Both the position numbers and the translations under genes were made by a program. A stretch of DNA of 64,000 nucleotides from Terriglobia bacterium (GTDB lineage: Bacteria > Acidobacteriota > Terriglobia > Bryobacterales > UBA6623). Location of the stretch: positions 199,806-263,805 of the forward strand of contig VXMF01000021.1 in assembly GCA_009841225.1 (NCBI GenBank). Reading direction: 5' to 3'. Positions 9,825 to 18,499 of this stretch are shown one piece after another. Positions within the stretch are counted from its first letter, which is position 1, and the number at the start of each line of letters is the position of its first letter. A model generated the notes under the pieces. That model was not told the DNA's origin. It worked only from the letters and a program-made list of their open reading frames with translations, and ran no database searches.

Positions 9825-12800
9825 TCAGTCAGATCTCTCGGTGTGCTGCTTCGGGTACATTTCGGCTATCTCGAGCCAGCCGTGGTCGAAAGTGAAGGTA
9901 CGGGCATTGTCGTACGGGGACCGGATGCGGACGATTCGGGCATCGTCTGAATTCGCCCTCTCGACCACATAGAGCCAGTACGCATGGCCGTGCTTGCGGG
10001 CAGAATCGAGCTGAGTTCGAGACAGTCCGACCGGACGGTCGGTAAGGCTGCCGGTCATAGCCTTCACTTCACACCACTGGCTCGGCCGTTTATCCAGTCC
10101 GATCTTGTAGAGATCGAAACCCGGGTTGTGCGTCGGTGTCCGCAGCCATTCGGGTTCAACCGACAGTATCAACTCAATGGCCTTCTTCTCAAGTGCCAAA
10201 CGCATAGGATGGTCCAAGCCATCGGGGTCAGAGTCCTGGTCATCGCAGTGCGTCCCGACGTATGAAACGAACGGCCGTCCTCCTACGCTTCCCAAAGTGC
10301 GCCTACGAGTTAACGCAGTGCCGCTTCCATTACGGCTGTACTCGCGGCCTCCCACCGGTCGAGGTTCCACTCCGCTGAGCTCCACACCGGGGGGTGTAGG
10401 CGGCTCTGTGACGCCGCCAAGCAGATTCTGCACTGCGTTCTGGACGTCGCTAGGACTAGTTCCGTTCTGAGTATCGTGCTCCCCCTGCACGCCGAGCCGC
10501 TCTCGAAGGTCAGCCTCGCTTGTAACCCCTAGATTCCTCAGCAGGTCCAAGACCCCCGGCTCGATGCCAGCCTCCTTCGCAAGCTGATCGAGGATCGGCG
10601 GCTTAAAGCAAATCTTGGAGAGCAAGAACGGATTTGACTTCCAGCCGAGCGCCTCGAAGGTTACGAGACTAGGGTATTGCAGATCGCCGTTCGCGTCTGG
10701 TACCCAAGCCGTCTCATTTAGCTTCCGCACGAATCCGGCGTCCAAGATCGAACTACGAGGTTGGTAGTATGACCAGCGATACGTCGTCGAGAATATGCTA
10801 CGGCCACGCCTCTCTTGTAGCTCATCGAGAGACTCCCAGAGCAGCCTTGCCTTCTCCAAACGACTTTCCGAGTCGAAGTGCGGAAGGAGTGCCAAGAGAC
10901 TTTCTAGCCCTCGCAGTGTCTGATCCTGAATTGGTTGCTCGCCCGCCATGTCCTCGCAGCCTGCGCTTGCCCGAATCTCTCGGCGTTGTTCCCAATCGAG
11001 GTCGGCATCGCAGCGGATCGGGCAGATGTAACGCGTCACACCGCAGGCTTCGAGCAGTTCACGGATGTCTTCGCCACGCAGACACGCATGAGCGTTGTCC
11101 ACCAGAAGCACGCCAGCAACCTCGGAAAACAACTCCCTGAGGCGTTCCGTTGCCAGATAGACGTCGCCCGGCTTCGAGAATGACTTGGACGCATCGCATG
11201 CGTCGACAGTCTTCACGAACGCCGATTCTCGCAGTGCGTCCAGCAGATTCTCCCGCTGCTCTTTTGAATCTGTGCCATACGCATTCAGGATTCGACCAAT
11301 ATCCGCTTCGTAGTCTGTATCGCTCGCAACGACCTTTCGCCGCTGGTATCTCGGCAGAATGTTGTAGACAACGTCATCCACAGGGTTGGGCTGCGTCAGT
11401 CCAAGTGACTGCAGGAACTTAAGTGACCTCTCACTGACACACACAGCCTTACGCACGACCGGGAAGCTTGTATCGACAGGACCTGGGAGAAATGCCTGGG
11501 GGTGGCCGTCCGACCGAGGAGGGACTTGCGAGCCGTCCTCCAGCCTAATTAGTGGTAGGCTCTTGAGTCGGCTCCACAGGCCGGGTTGCCCGTCTAGAAA
11601 TTCGTAAAGCTTGCCGACCCAGTCGTCCGGTTGCGCCTCAAGAAACTCGTGATCGAGGCGCTGGATGACTGCCTCCGGCGTCAGTTCAGCCACATCCAAC
11701 TCGCGCATCAAGTAGGAGCGAACCTCGGGTGTCCGATCCTGCGTGATCTCACCGCTCAGCCAGACAAGTTGGCCTTCCTCTGCGCAAAGCGCTGCTAGCT
11801 GTGCCGGCGTGAACAGCTCTCGAATTTCCTGAGTACGGCCTAGCCGTGCGCATGTGGCGGCCACGTATCCGGTGTCGAAACGCGGAAGCAAACGGTCTGA
11901 CAAGAGTGCTGACTTCGTAGCTTCGTAGAGCGGCGCGAACATACAGGACTCCGGAAATCTCAGCGGATCGAGCGGCAGGCACTGTAGTGCGGCAGTATCG
12001 AGAAGATCATTGTCCCGCAGCCAGACAAGAGCTTTCCGAAGAAGCGAAGCGGTCTTGTTTACGAGGTGCCGGTTCCATCCGTCACTGTCTGGTACGTTGT
12101 CCCGGCTCGGAGTCGTCCGGTAGGGACCCTGCACAAGGAAGCCGAGGTGGGTCTCCACTGCTGTCGGGAAGAACACCACGAGCGGGGAACTGCCAACGCG
12201 TCGAATGCGATCTCGTTGCGAGTCGTCTTCTCTAGCCACTGAGAACGCGAGCTCTACATGCCCCGCAAACTTCTCGTTCTCCGTCTGGACCGCTTGCGAG
12301 ATGACTAGCCACTCTTCAGCTTGGTCCGGTTGCCCTCGTTGCTGACCGATTACAGTTACTTTACGGATCCCTTCCTCGATCTCTCTTGACTCCCGGAGAT
12401 AGTGTCCCATCCGATCGCCGCCCTCAACTCTCCACTGGATCTCCTCGATCTCGTGCAGGAAGAGCAACACCGAGGCGTTGAGTTTCCCGAGTCCGCGAAC
12501 GATCTCGTCCTGCTTGGATTCACCAGTTAACTCAAGGGGGATGCTGATGACGGTCTCGTCTGGATCGCGGTCGGTCTCTGCCACGGCGACCGGCCAGACG
12601 TAGTTCTCAATCGCGAAGGCTTCCGAACCGGAGTGGATCTCGGGCCGGTCTGTGAACGCGTAGACCGACTTGAAGCCGATCCCGAAACGTCCGATCGCCG
12701 TTAGATCTTTCGTGCTCTCCGCTATTCCACTGATGCCACGGACATCCCGCTCATCGAATGGAAGACCAAAATGACTGACGCGTAGCATCTTGCCAGTCAG

Positions 12801-12995
12801 GTGAAACCTAACGGCGCGCGAACCCCGCCAGTCGATGCGACGAGCTAGCGCGTCCTCTGCGTTCTGCAGAAGTTCGAAAATGAAGTGCGTGCGGTCAGCG
12901 TACCGGTTGGCCAAGAGCATCGGCCCAATGCGGCCAATGTCGGTTCCGTACCGTCGTTCGTTGTCATGGCGAATGGCTTGATAGTCGCAGGACAT
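9825..12995 (-). CDS. GHKL (HSP90/sacsin-like) ATPase with C-terminal DUF3883 nuclease-like domain
   Basis: A 1056-residue protein. The N-terminus is a GHKL ATPase of the sacsin/NO-VEIN type: the Mg-binding N-box ELLQNAEDA includes N45, and the glycine-rich lid motif GRFGIGFKS spans 102-110. A long middle region (about 250-850) matches nothing I recognise. Near the C-terminus a DUF3883-type module shows D961, E976-V-K978 and Q995, the spacing of a D-ExK-Q restriction-endonuclease fold. Family knowledge: GHKL ATPases related to MutL and MORC occur in some restriction-modification operons. The ATG at 12995 overlaps the TGA of the helicase gene by one base (TGATG). I infer an ATP-switched sensor or clamp that controls a nuclease; this has not been shown. 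Confidence 0.82.
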   Translation of the reverse strand: MSCDYQAIRHDNERRYGTDIGRIGPMLLANRYADRTHFIFELLQNAEDALARRIDWRGSRAVRFHLTGKMLRVSHFGLPFDERDVRGISGIAESTKDLTAIGRFGIGFKSVYAFTDRPEIHSGSEAFAIENYVWPVAVAETDRDPDETVISIPLELTGESKQDEIVRGLGKLNASVLLFLHEIEEIQWRVEGGDRMGHYLRESREIEEGIRKVTVIGQQRGQPDQAEEWLVISQAVQTENEKFAGHVELAFSVAREDDSQRDRIRRVGSSPLVVFFPTAVETHLGFLVQGPYRTTPSRDNVPDSDGWNRHLVNKTASLLRKALVWLRDNDLLDTAALQCLPLDPLRFPESCMFAPLYEATKSALLSDRLLPRFDTGYVAATCARLGRTQEIRELFTPAQLAALCAEEGQLVWLSGEITQDRTPEVRSYLMRELDVAELTPEAVIQRLDHEFLEAQPDDWVGKLYEFLDGQPGLWSRLKSLPLIRLEDGSQVPPRSDGHPQAFLPGPVDTSFPVVRKAVCVSERSLKFLQSLGLTQPNPVDDVVYNILPRYQRRKVVASDTDYEADIGRILNAYGTDSKEQRENLLDALRESAFVKTVDACDASKSFSKPGDVYLATERLRELFSEVAGVLLVDNAHACLRGEDIRELLEACGVTRYICPIRCDADLDWEQRREIRASAGCEDMAGEQPIQDQTLRGLESLLALLPHFDSESRLEKARLLWESLDELQERRGRSIFSTTYRWSYYQPRSSILDAGFVRKLNETAWVPDANGDLQYPSLVTFEALGWKSNPFLLSKICFKPPILDQLAKEAGIEPGVLDLLRNLGVTSEADLRERLGVQGEHDTQNGTSPSDVQNAVQNLLGGVTEPPTPPGVELSGVEPRPVGGREYSRNGSGTALTRRRTLGSVGGRPFVSYVGTHCDDQDSDPDGLDHPMRLALEKKAIELILSVEPEWLRTPTHNPGFDLYKIGLDKRPSQWCEVKAMTGSLTDRPVGLSRTQLDSARKHGHAYWLYVVERANSDDARIVRIRSPYDNARTFTFDHGWLEIAEMYPKQHTERSD

Positions 12996-15856
12996 CAGTT
13001 GCTCGCCTCCTTCGAAATGATGCCGTCAGCATGGCACAGTTTCTTCAAATCGCACTCCTTGCAGATTGTCGTTTCGGGTGTGGCCGTCACCGCGAACTCA
13101 CGTGCTTGGATTCGGCGTACCGTCTCATCGAAATAAAGGCCCGCCTCTTCGACGTGCTGCGGATCGTAGGGTAAGACCATGAGGGCATTCTCTTTGAGCG
13201 GTTCCGATGTCCAGTACAGCATCAGTCGGTCCACATGCCGCCCGTGGCGCCGTTCGAGAATATGAGCGTAGGTGCAGAGTTGACGCTCGTACGCCGCGAT
13301 CAAATCGGGGCTGTCGCGCGGACGAGGTGAGGTCTTGAAGTCCAGAAGCTCTAACTTGCCATCACCGCCAAGCACTAGGTCCACCTTTCCAGATAGGATG
13401 TAGCCATCCTTCTCTAGCGAGACGTCGACTTCAGTCTGGACTAACCGGCTCATTTCGTCACGATTCTGACTGAAGTAGTTCAGCACCTGCATGAGTGCGG
13501 CGTCACGGGCCTCATGGCCGATCGGACGAACGTCGCTCAAAGTGAGGAATCGGAATGTGCGGTCAAACAGACCTTCGATGCACGGCTCGTCGATCATGTC
13601 GAGACTGCCTTCGAGAGCGATCCGATGGATCTCTTCGATAGTCTGGTGCACGAGCAGCCCAAAGAAGATAACCGCCGAACGCGAGGGCGTAAAGTCATAT
13701 TCACGAAAGAACTGATACTGGCGTGGGCAGGTTTCATAGATCTTGAGGTCACCGGTGAAGCTATACGTCTTCTTGACTGGCGTCCGATCCCGTTCTTCGA
13801 ATCGCTGGGCGGCCAGGAGGTCCTTCTTCACATATGGCCACTGTGGTAACCCGTGCCAGATTGACGCAAAGTGGTCCTTAGGTGGCTCGTGCGCTGTGAG
13901 CACCAGCAAGTTCTGGGGCCGCGAGAAAGCAACGTAGTGTAGGCGCATGCGATCGAAGGTAGTGATGCGGTCTTCAGGCTCGAAAGGAGGCCGATGGTAA
14001 TAAGGGCCGAGATCCCGATCAATCTGCTTGGGGCTTGAAAGCTGTGTTGACAGTGATCCCACCACGACAACCGGAAACTCGAGGCCCTTCGCCTGGTGGA
14101 TGGTCATCACTTGCACGTGGTCTTTAGGAAAGGGCTGATCGGGGTCTTCGTACTCGTTGATGCCGCCATCGTAGAGGAGGCGCAGGAAACTGTTGAAGAA
14201 GTGGAAGCGGAGGGATTCCCGGTTCCGGTGTGTGATAACGGTGTAGTGATAGTACCTTTGAAAAACGTTCAGAAGCTTCGAGAAAATCGCGACATTGCGG
14301 GCGGTGTTCTCGTTGCGTACGGCATGCTTGAACGGATCGAGTGCAAGCAGGCGGTAGAAGTAGTCGGTGGGCCGCAGGTCGAGTGCTTCACCTTCTTGGA
14401 GTGCAGCAATCTCGCCAGTCCACTGCTGGAGAGCAAATGCCAGGGAATGCGGTACACCGAACCGGCGACCAAGCCTAACGATGGTGTCATCCACGTACGC
14501 GGCGAGTTTAGCCACGGTGCCGCTGACCTGTCCGCGCCCGACGCCGTGCCAGCCGAACAGTACGGCGAAACACGCAACAAGATCTCGAATTTCCGTTATT
14601 TCGAAGTACGCACGGGCCCGGGGACAAAATGCGGGAATGCCCTTAGCGTGCAGCGCGGCAAGATACGGGGAACTGTGATCTTCACGCACGCTATGTAGGA
14701 GGAGGGCGATCTGGGAGTAATCTTTGATGACTTGATTCTTCTTCAGGAACTCAATCAGGTCCACAAGCCGTGTCGCTTCGTCGCGGCGGTCGCGGCCCCA
14801 GATGGCAACGACGGATGCGTAGTCAGGATGGGTTGCTGTGGCGCTGGCCTCGATCTTCTTGTCGAAACGGAAGCTTGCCCCGTGCTGGTTCGACCAGTCG
14901 GCTGAAGCCATCCATCGGTCGTAACGTTCCACGATTGCCCGATGGGAACGATAGTTTGTCGTCAACTTAACAGTGGAACAGGCCGGTACTTTCTGCGGAA
15001 GCTCAAGAATGTTTCGCACTGTCGCCCCGCGGAAGCGATAGAGGCTCTGGTCCTCGTCCCCTACAACACAAAGGTTGCGACTTGTTTTGGTGAGTTCACT
15101 AAGGATTTGCTCCTGTATGTAGTTGGTGTCCTGATATTCGTCCACGAGAACGAATCGAAGGTCACGTGCTACAGCTTCGGAAGTGCTGCTACCGACGAGC
15201 AGGTCATAAAAATAGCGTTGCAAGTGCGCGAAGTCGGTTCGATTGGAATCGAGCAGCGCCCGTTCGTATCGGCGGCACGCGTTGCCAATGGCGACGAGGA
15301 AGGGGTCGCCGGAACTGGTTAGCTGACTGGGGTCTACGAGTTCTTCCGTGACCTTGTCGATGTAGCGGCGCACCCCTTCGATTGCTGTCCATCGAGTCCT
15401 CCAGCGGTGCAGGAAACAGCCGTTCTCCGGAGGGCCGACGATTGTGTCGAAATGTTCGAGGATGAAGAGAAGTTGCGTGAGGTCGTCAAGCGTATCGAAA
15501 CCCGGGCCAAGTTCAGTGAGGTGGCGATGCTGGGAGAGCTCCCGGCTACAGAGGCCGTGGATCGTAGAAATCGTCAGATCCGAAAGATCTTCTGCATAGC
15601 CGACGGTGCGAGCGGCGGTCGCTACGCGGTCCCGCATCTCGAAGGCGGCCTTCTCGGTGAAAGTGCAGAGCGCGAGCTGCTTAGGCTGTACCTGCTCCAA
15701 CAGTAGAAGATTGAGTGCTCTCAGGACGATGCTGTGAGTCTTTCCGGAACCAGGACCGGCAATGACCAGTAGAGGTCCAGCCAGATGGCCGATGATCGTC
15801 CGCTGGGCATCGTTGAGTTCAGGAAAGCGCTGTGTAATTGCGGGCGCGATGGTCAA
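12995..15856 (-). CDS. UvrD-like helicase fused to AddB/Cas4-type Fe-S PD-(D/E)XK nuclease
   Basis: A 953-residue SF1A helicase-nuclease. Walker A GPGSGKT is at 34-40, followed by motif II VLVDEYQDTN near residue 228, motif III GDEDQSLYRFRGA, and motif VI HYVAFSRPQNLLVL near 650. The C-terminal PDDEXK_1 domain has D826, D839-F-K841 and Q859. Cysteines at TCPRQYQFF and at 932, 935 and 941 match the four ligands of the AddB/Cas4 Fe-S staple. It is too short to be AddA or RecB and no AddB neighbour exists, so it is a stand-alone defence-type version. The start is TTG 15856; upstream in-frame sequence has no ATG, so the start is moderately certain. First gene of the operon, overlapping the next by one base. 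Confidence 0.85.
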   Translation of the reverse strand: MTIAPAITQRFPELNDAQRTIIGHLAGPLLVIAGPGSGKTHSIVLRALNLLLLEQVQPKQLALCTFTEKAAFEMRDRVATAARTVGYAEDLSDLTISTIHGLCSRELSQHRHLTELGPGFDTLDDLTQLLFILEHFDTIVGPPENGCFLHRWRTRWTAIEGVRRYIDKVTEELVDPSQLTSSGDPFLVAIGNACRRYERALLDSNRTDFAHLQRYFYDLLVGSSTSEAVARDLRFVLVDEYQDTNYIQEQILSELTKTSRNLCVVGDEDQSLYRFRGATVRNILELPQKVPACSTVKLTTNYRSHRAIVERYDRWMASADWSNQHGASFRFDKKIEASATATHPDYASVVAIWGRDRRDEATRLVDLIEFLKKNQVIKDYSQIALLLHSVREDHSSPYLAALHAKGIPAFCPRARAYFEITEIRDLVACFAVLFGWHGVGRGQVSGTVAKLAAYVDDTIVRLGRRFGVPHSLAFALQQWTGEIAALQEGEALDLRPTDYFYRLLALDPFKHAVRNENTARNVAIFSKLLNVFQRYYHYTVITHRNRESLRFHFFNSFLRLLYDGGINEYEDPDQPFPKDHVQVMTIHQAKGLEFPVVVVGSLSTQLSSPKQIDRDLGPYYHRPPFEPEDRITTFDRMRLHYVAFSRPQNLLVLTAHEPPKDHFASIWHGLPQWPYVKKDLLAAQRFEERDRTPVKKTYSFTGDLKIYETCPRQYQFFREYDFTPSRSAVIFFGLLVHQTIEEIHRIALEGSLDMIDEPCIEGLFDRTFRFLTLSDVRPIGHEARDAALMQVLNYFSQNRDEMSRLVQTEVDVSLEKDGYILSGKVDLVLGGDGKLELLDFKTSPRPRDSPDLIAAYERQLCTYAHILERRHGRHVDRLMLYWTSEPLKENALMVLPYDPQHVEEAGLYFDETVRRIQAREFAVTATPETTICKECDLKKLCHADGIISKEASN

Positions 15857-16276
15857 TGGGGCCGGCCTGACGTAAGCTGAATCTCTCCTACGCCAACACG
15901 GTCAGGAGATCGCTGACAATCCAGTGTAATGTAATGCTCTTCCAATGACTCTCTCGCAGAAGCTGAGCGTCCCCTGAACCCTAATGTCCTCTGGTGCCGT
16001 AAGCTCTCGAAACGGGCCCGGTTCTCTTTTTTGGATTGCTACGAAGGGCATCTGCGCCCGGGAGCGCCACAAGCCTGTCCTTCCAGTCTTGTCAGCCCGT
16101 CTCAATGCTTTGGACAGCCATCTGTAAGGGCAAGTGATTGTCCCTAACCGTCGTTAACATCATCGTCCGCAGCGGCCTGCGGTCGGGGTTTCGAGCTGTC
16201 TCGACGCGTTAGCCTGTCAGGCGCCAGCCTTCCGCAACAGCAATCGAATCGCCCAACTCACAGTACCAATGCGGCC
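15857..16276. other. Region upstream of the defence operon, no gene seen
   Basis: About 420 bases between the helicase start and the decayed PSCyt copy. A 67-codon minus-strand frame at 15902-16105 begins ATG and looks better than random in its residue mix, but I recognise no family and give it no call. The promoter of the four-gene operon should lie here, reading leftwards; I could not identify a convincing -35/-10 pair. Confidence 0.45.
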
Positions 16277-16575
16277 TCACGCCCCGCCCCTCAACAGCCA
16301 GGCCAAGCTGCGCAGATCCAAACCTCCTTCCAGCCGACGCTTGCCATGGCTGGTCTGGCATTGCATCTGGAAGCTTGGCAGCAAGTCGGATTCGGTCACG
16401 CAGAGCTCCTCAGCGGCAGTGCCAGAGCGGCCAGACTAGTCGATCCATACGCTGACCGGGCCAATCTCTGACTCTGGCAGCTCCTGACCGCCAATAGGCA
16501 TTTTGCCCAAGCCTACCTTGGCCAGCGGAAAGCTGCCCTCGGCCAAGCCATCTTGCATTTCGCGGGTGCAGATGG
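16277..16575 (-). pseudogene. Decayed partial copy of the PSCyt1 cytochrome gene
   Basis: Reading the minus strand in the frame of the intact gene at 1-1270 gives recognisable homologous sequence (LAKVGLGKMPIGG, then [21 protein letters not shown]). It is interrupted by TAG at 16438-16436, where the intact gene has a GAG codon, and ends at TGA 16279-16277. The second cysteine of the haem motif is lost: CQTCH in the intact gene, CQTSH here. About 225 bases encoding the start and the first CxxCH domain are deleted. Gap-free identity to 804-1029 is about 78% over 226 bases. This is a dead fragment, related either by an old tandem duplication or by decay of a paralogue. Confidence 0.85.
16299..16524. 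repeat. Right arm of the imperfect direct repeat flanking the defence island
   Basis: Gap-free partner of 804-1029 (177 of 226 positions identical by hand count). Same orientation, so recombination between the arms would delete about 15.5 kb containing all six defence genes. Confidence 0.85.
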
Positions 16576-16749
16576 AAACCAGAATCTATGCGCTACAGCC
16601 TGCTATCACCCCGACAAGTCCCGCCAGCGCGGAGGCAAGACCTGCCAAATGCCAGCCTCGTGCGAAGCCTTAGCTGGTCGGCAGCGATACACTTTGCAGC
16701 ACGGCAAGGCCGACCCCGGCAGGCCGCCCGCGCTAGAATCAAGCCACTC

Positions 16750-17973
16750 ATGAAGTCACGAGACGCAACCCGTAGGTCGTTTCTGGGCACCGGCGCGCTA
16801 GCGGGCGCGGCGTGGACGGCCTGCAGCGCGCCGGAGGCCGAAGCACCGGCGGAACCGGACCAACCATCGTCGCTCGGCACGCCCGTGAGTCGCTACGGGC
16901 AGCGCAGCCCGCACGAGAAGGCCGCGCGGGGAGTGCGCGAGAGCCAGACTCCGGAGGCGGCATCGTCCCGGACGCCGCTGGACCAGACCTACGGCATCAT
17001 CACGCCTTCGGCATTGCACTTCGAGCGCCACCACGCCGGCGTGCCGGAAATCGACCCGGCGACCCACAAGCTGCTCGTTCACGGGCTGGTAGACCGTCCG
17101 ATGGCATTCAGCGTGGACGACATCAAGCGCTTGCCATCTGTTTCAAGGGTCCACTTCGTCGAGTGTTCCGGCAATAGCGGCGGCGAATGGAGTCCGGCTG
17201 GAGCGCCCACCGTCGCGCTCAGCCACGGCTTGGCCAGTTGCAGCGAGTGGACCGGCGTCCCGTTGCGCATCCTGCTGGAAGAGGCCGGAATCCAGCCCGA
17301 GGCGAAGTGGATTCTCGCCGAAGGCGCCGACGCATGCCTGATGCAGCGCAGCGCCACCCTCGAAAAGGCCTTGGAAGAGGGCATCGTGGCCTACGGCCAG
17401 AACGGCGAGGCGATCCGTCCCGAACAGGGCTACCCAATGCGGCTGATCCTGCCCGGCTGGGAGGGCAATACCAACGTCAAGTGGCTGCGACGCATCAAAT
17501 TGACGGCGGGGCCGCAGTACGTCAAGGACGAGACCTCCAAGTACACCGAGCTGATGGAAGATGGCACCGCTTGGATCTTTACGTTCGAGATGGACGCCAA
17601 ATCCGTCATCACGGCACCCTCGGGCGGACACATGGTCGACGGACCGGGGTTCCTGGAGATCTCCGGGCTGGCTTGGTCGGGCCGGGGCAAGATCAGGCAG
17701 GCGGAGGTCTCGACCGACGCAGGACAGACTTGGACTGAAGCAGAGCTGCAGACGCCGGTCTACTCCAAAGCGTTCACACGCTTTCGGCTGCCGTGGGCTT
17801 GGGACGGGAGCGAGACTGTCCTGTTGTCGCGGTGCCGGGACGAGACCGGGTACTTACAACCGGGGCGGGCGGAACTGATCGAACAGCGCGGCCGGAAGTC
17901 GGCCTACCACTGCAATCGGATCAAAGGGTGGCACATCGCCGCCGACGGGAGCGTGACCAGTGCAGAAGTCTAG
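16750..17973 (+). CDS. soxC: SoxC-like molybdenum sulfite/sulfane dehydrogenase
   Basis: A 407-residue oxidoreductase of the sulfite-oxidase family. An N-terminal twin-arginine signal (RRSFLGTGALAGAAW, residues 8-22) predicts Tat export to the periplasm. The Mo-ligand cysteine is C139 in HFVECSGNSGG, followed by the family's GY(P)MRLILPGWEGNTNVKWLRRI region and a C-terminal dimerisation domain. It should oxidise sulfite, or the sulfane sulfur of a Sox carrier, passing electrons to the cytochrome encoded by the next gene, which it overlaps by 14 bases. A longer upstream frame exists, but ATG 16750 places the Tat motif correctly. The carrier genes soxYZ/XA are not in the window, so a sulfite dehydrogenase role is equally possible. 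Confidence 0.88.
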   Translation: MKSRDATRRSFLGTGALAGAAWTACSAPEAEAPAEPDQPSSLGTPVSRYGQRSPHEKAARGVRESQTPEAASSRTPLDQTYGIITPSALHFERHHAGVPEIDPATHKLLVHGLVDRPMAFSVDDIKRLPSVSRVHFVECSGNSGGEWSPAGAPTVALSHGLASCSEWTGVPLRILLEEAGIQPEAKWILAEGADACLMQRSATLEKALEEGIVAYGQNGEAIRPEQGYPMRLILPGWEGNTNVKWLRRIKLTAGPQYVKDETSKYTELMEDGTAWIFTFEMDAKSVITAPSGGHMVDGPGFLEISGLAWSGRGKIRQAEVSTDAGQTWTEAELQTPVYSKAFTRFRLPWAWDGSETVLLSRCRDETGYLQPGRAELIEQRGRKSAYHCNRIKGWHIAADGSVTSAEV

Positions 17974-18478
17974 CTTGCTATCGATCGCGACCCTGGTCGC
18001 CTGCGCAGCGCCGACGCTCGTAGCCCAGACCTACGGCGTAGGACGCCCAGCCACTGCCGACGAAGTCGCAGCCTGGGATGTGACAATCGGGCCGGAGGGG
18101 CGCGAACTGCCCGCCGGCAGCGGCACGGCGAAGGACGGCGCGCAGGTCTACGAAGTGCGCTGCAAGGAGTGCCACGGCGACCAAGGCGTGGGCGGCGACC
18201 ACGCCGGGCTCGTGGGCAAGCCCGAACAACTCAAGCAAACCCCGCCACTCAAGACCGTGGGCAGCTACTGGCCGTACGCGACAACCCTGTTCGACTACAC
18301 TCGCCGGGCCATGCCGTTCGAAGAGCCCGGATCCCTGAGCGCGGACCAAGTCTACGCCGTCACCGCATATATCCTGCACCTGAACGGGCTCGTAGCGGAA
18401 GACGACGTGTTGGATCGCGAGAGCCTGCCCCAAGTCGTCATGCCGAATCGGGACGGTTTCGTCCGCGACCCCCGCTGA
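17960..18478 (+). CDS. soxD: SoxD-like monohaem cytochrome c subunit
   Basis: A 172-residue secreted cytochrome c. Residues 1-22 form a signal peptide, and the haem site is C68-K-E-C71-H72. A methionine in RRAMPFEEPGSLS is the probable distal ligand. The tail, VMPNRDGFVRDPR, is typical of SoxD-like partners of SoxC. The GTG start at 17960 lies inside the 3' end of soxC, so translation is coupled. It accepts electrons from the Mo subunit in the periplasm. It converges on ychF with 21 bases between the stop codons. Confidence 0.85.
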   Translation: MQKSSLLSIATLVACAAPTLVAQTYGVGRPATADEVAAWDVTIGPEGRELPAGSGTAKDGAQVYEVRCKECHGDQGVGGDHAGLVGKPEQLKQTPPLKTVGSYWPYATTLFDYTRRAMPFEEPGSLSADQVYAVTAYILHLNGLVAEDDVLDRESLPQVVMPNRDGFVRDPR

Positions 18479-18499
18479 CAAGAGCGGCTGAAGGTCGCG

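Noticed and set aside
5052..15856. The island as BREX, DISARM or Zorya
   Set aside because: No PglX/PglZ/BrxC, no DrmA/DrmB or PLD nuclease, and no ZorA/ZorB motor proteins are present.
12995..15856. Helicase-nuclease as AddA of the AddAB repair enzyme
   Set aside because: Length is about 950 rather than 1200 residues, AddA lacks the Fe-S cysteines seen here, and no AddB gene is adjacent; the defence context fits better.
15902..16105. 67-codon minus-strand frame upstream of the helicase gene
   Set aside because: Residue mix is plausible but no family, ribosome-binding site or conservation could be shown; possible remnant only.
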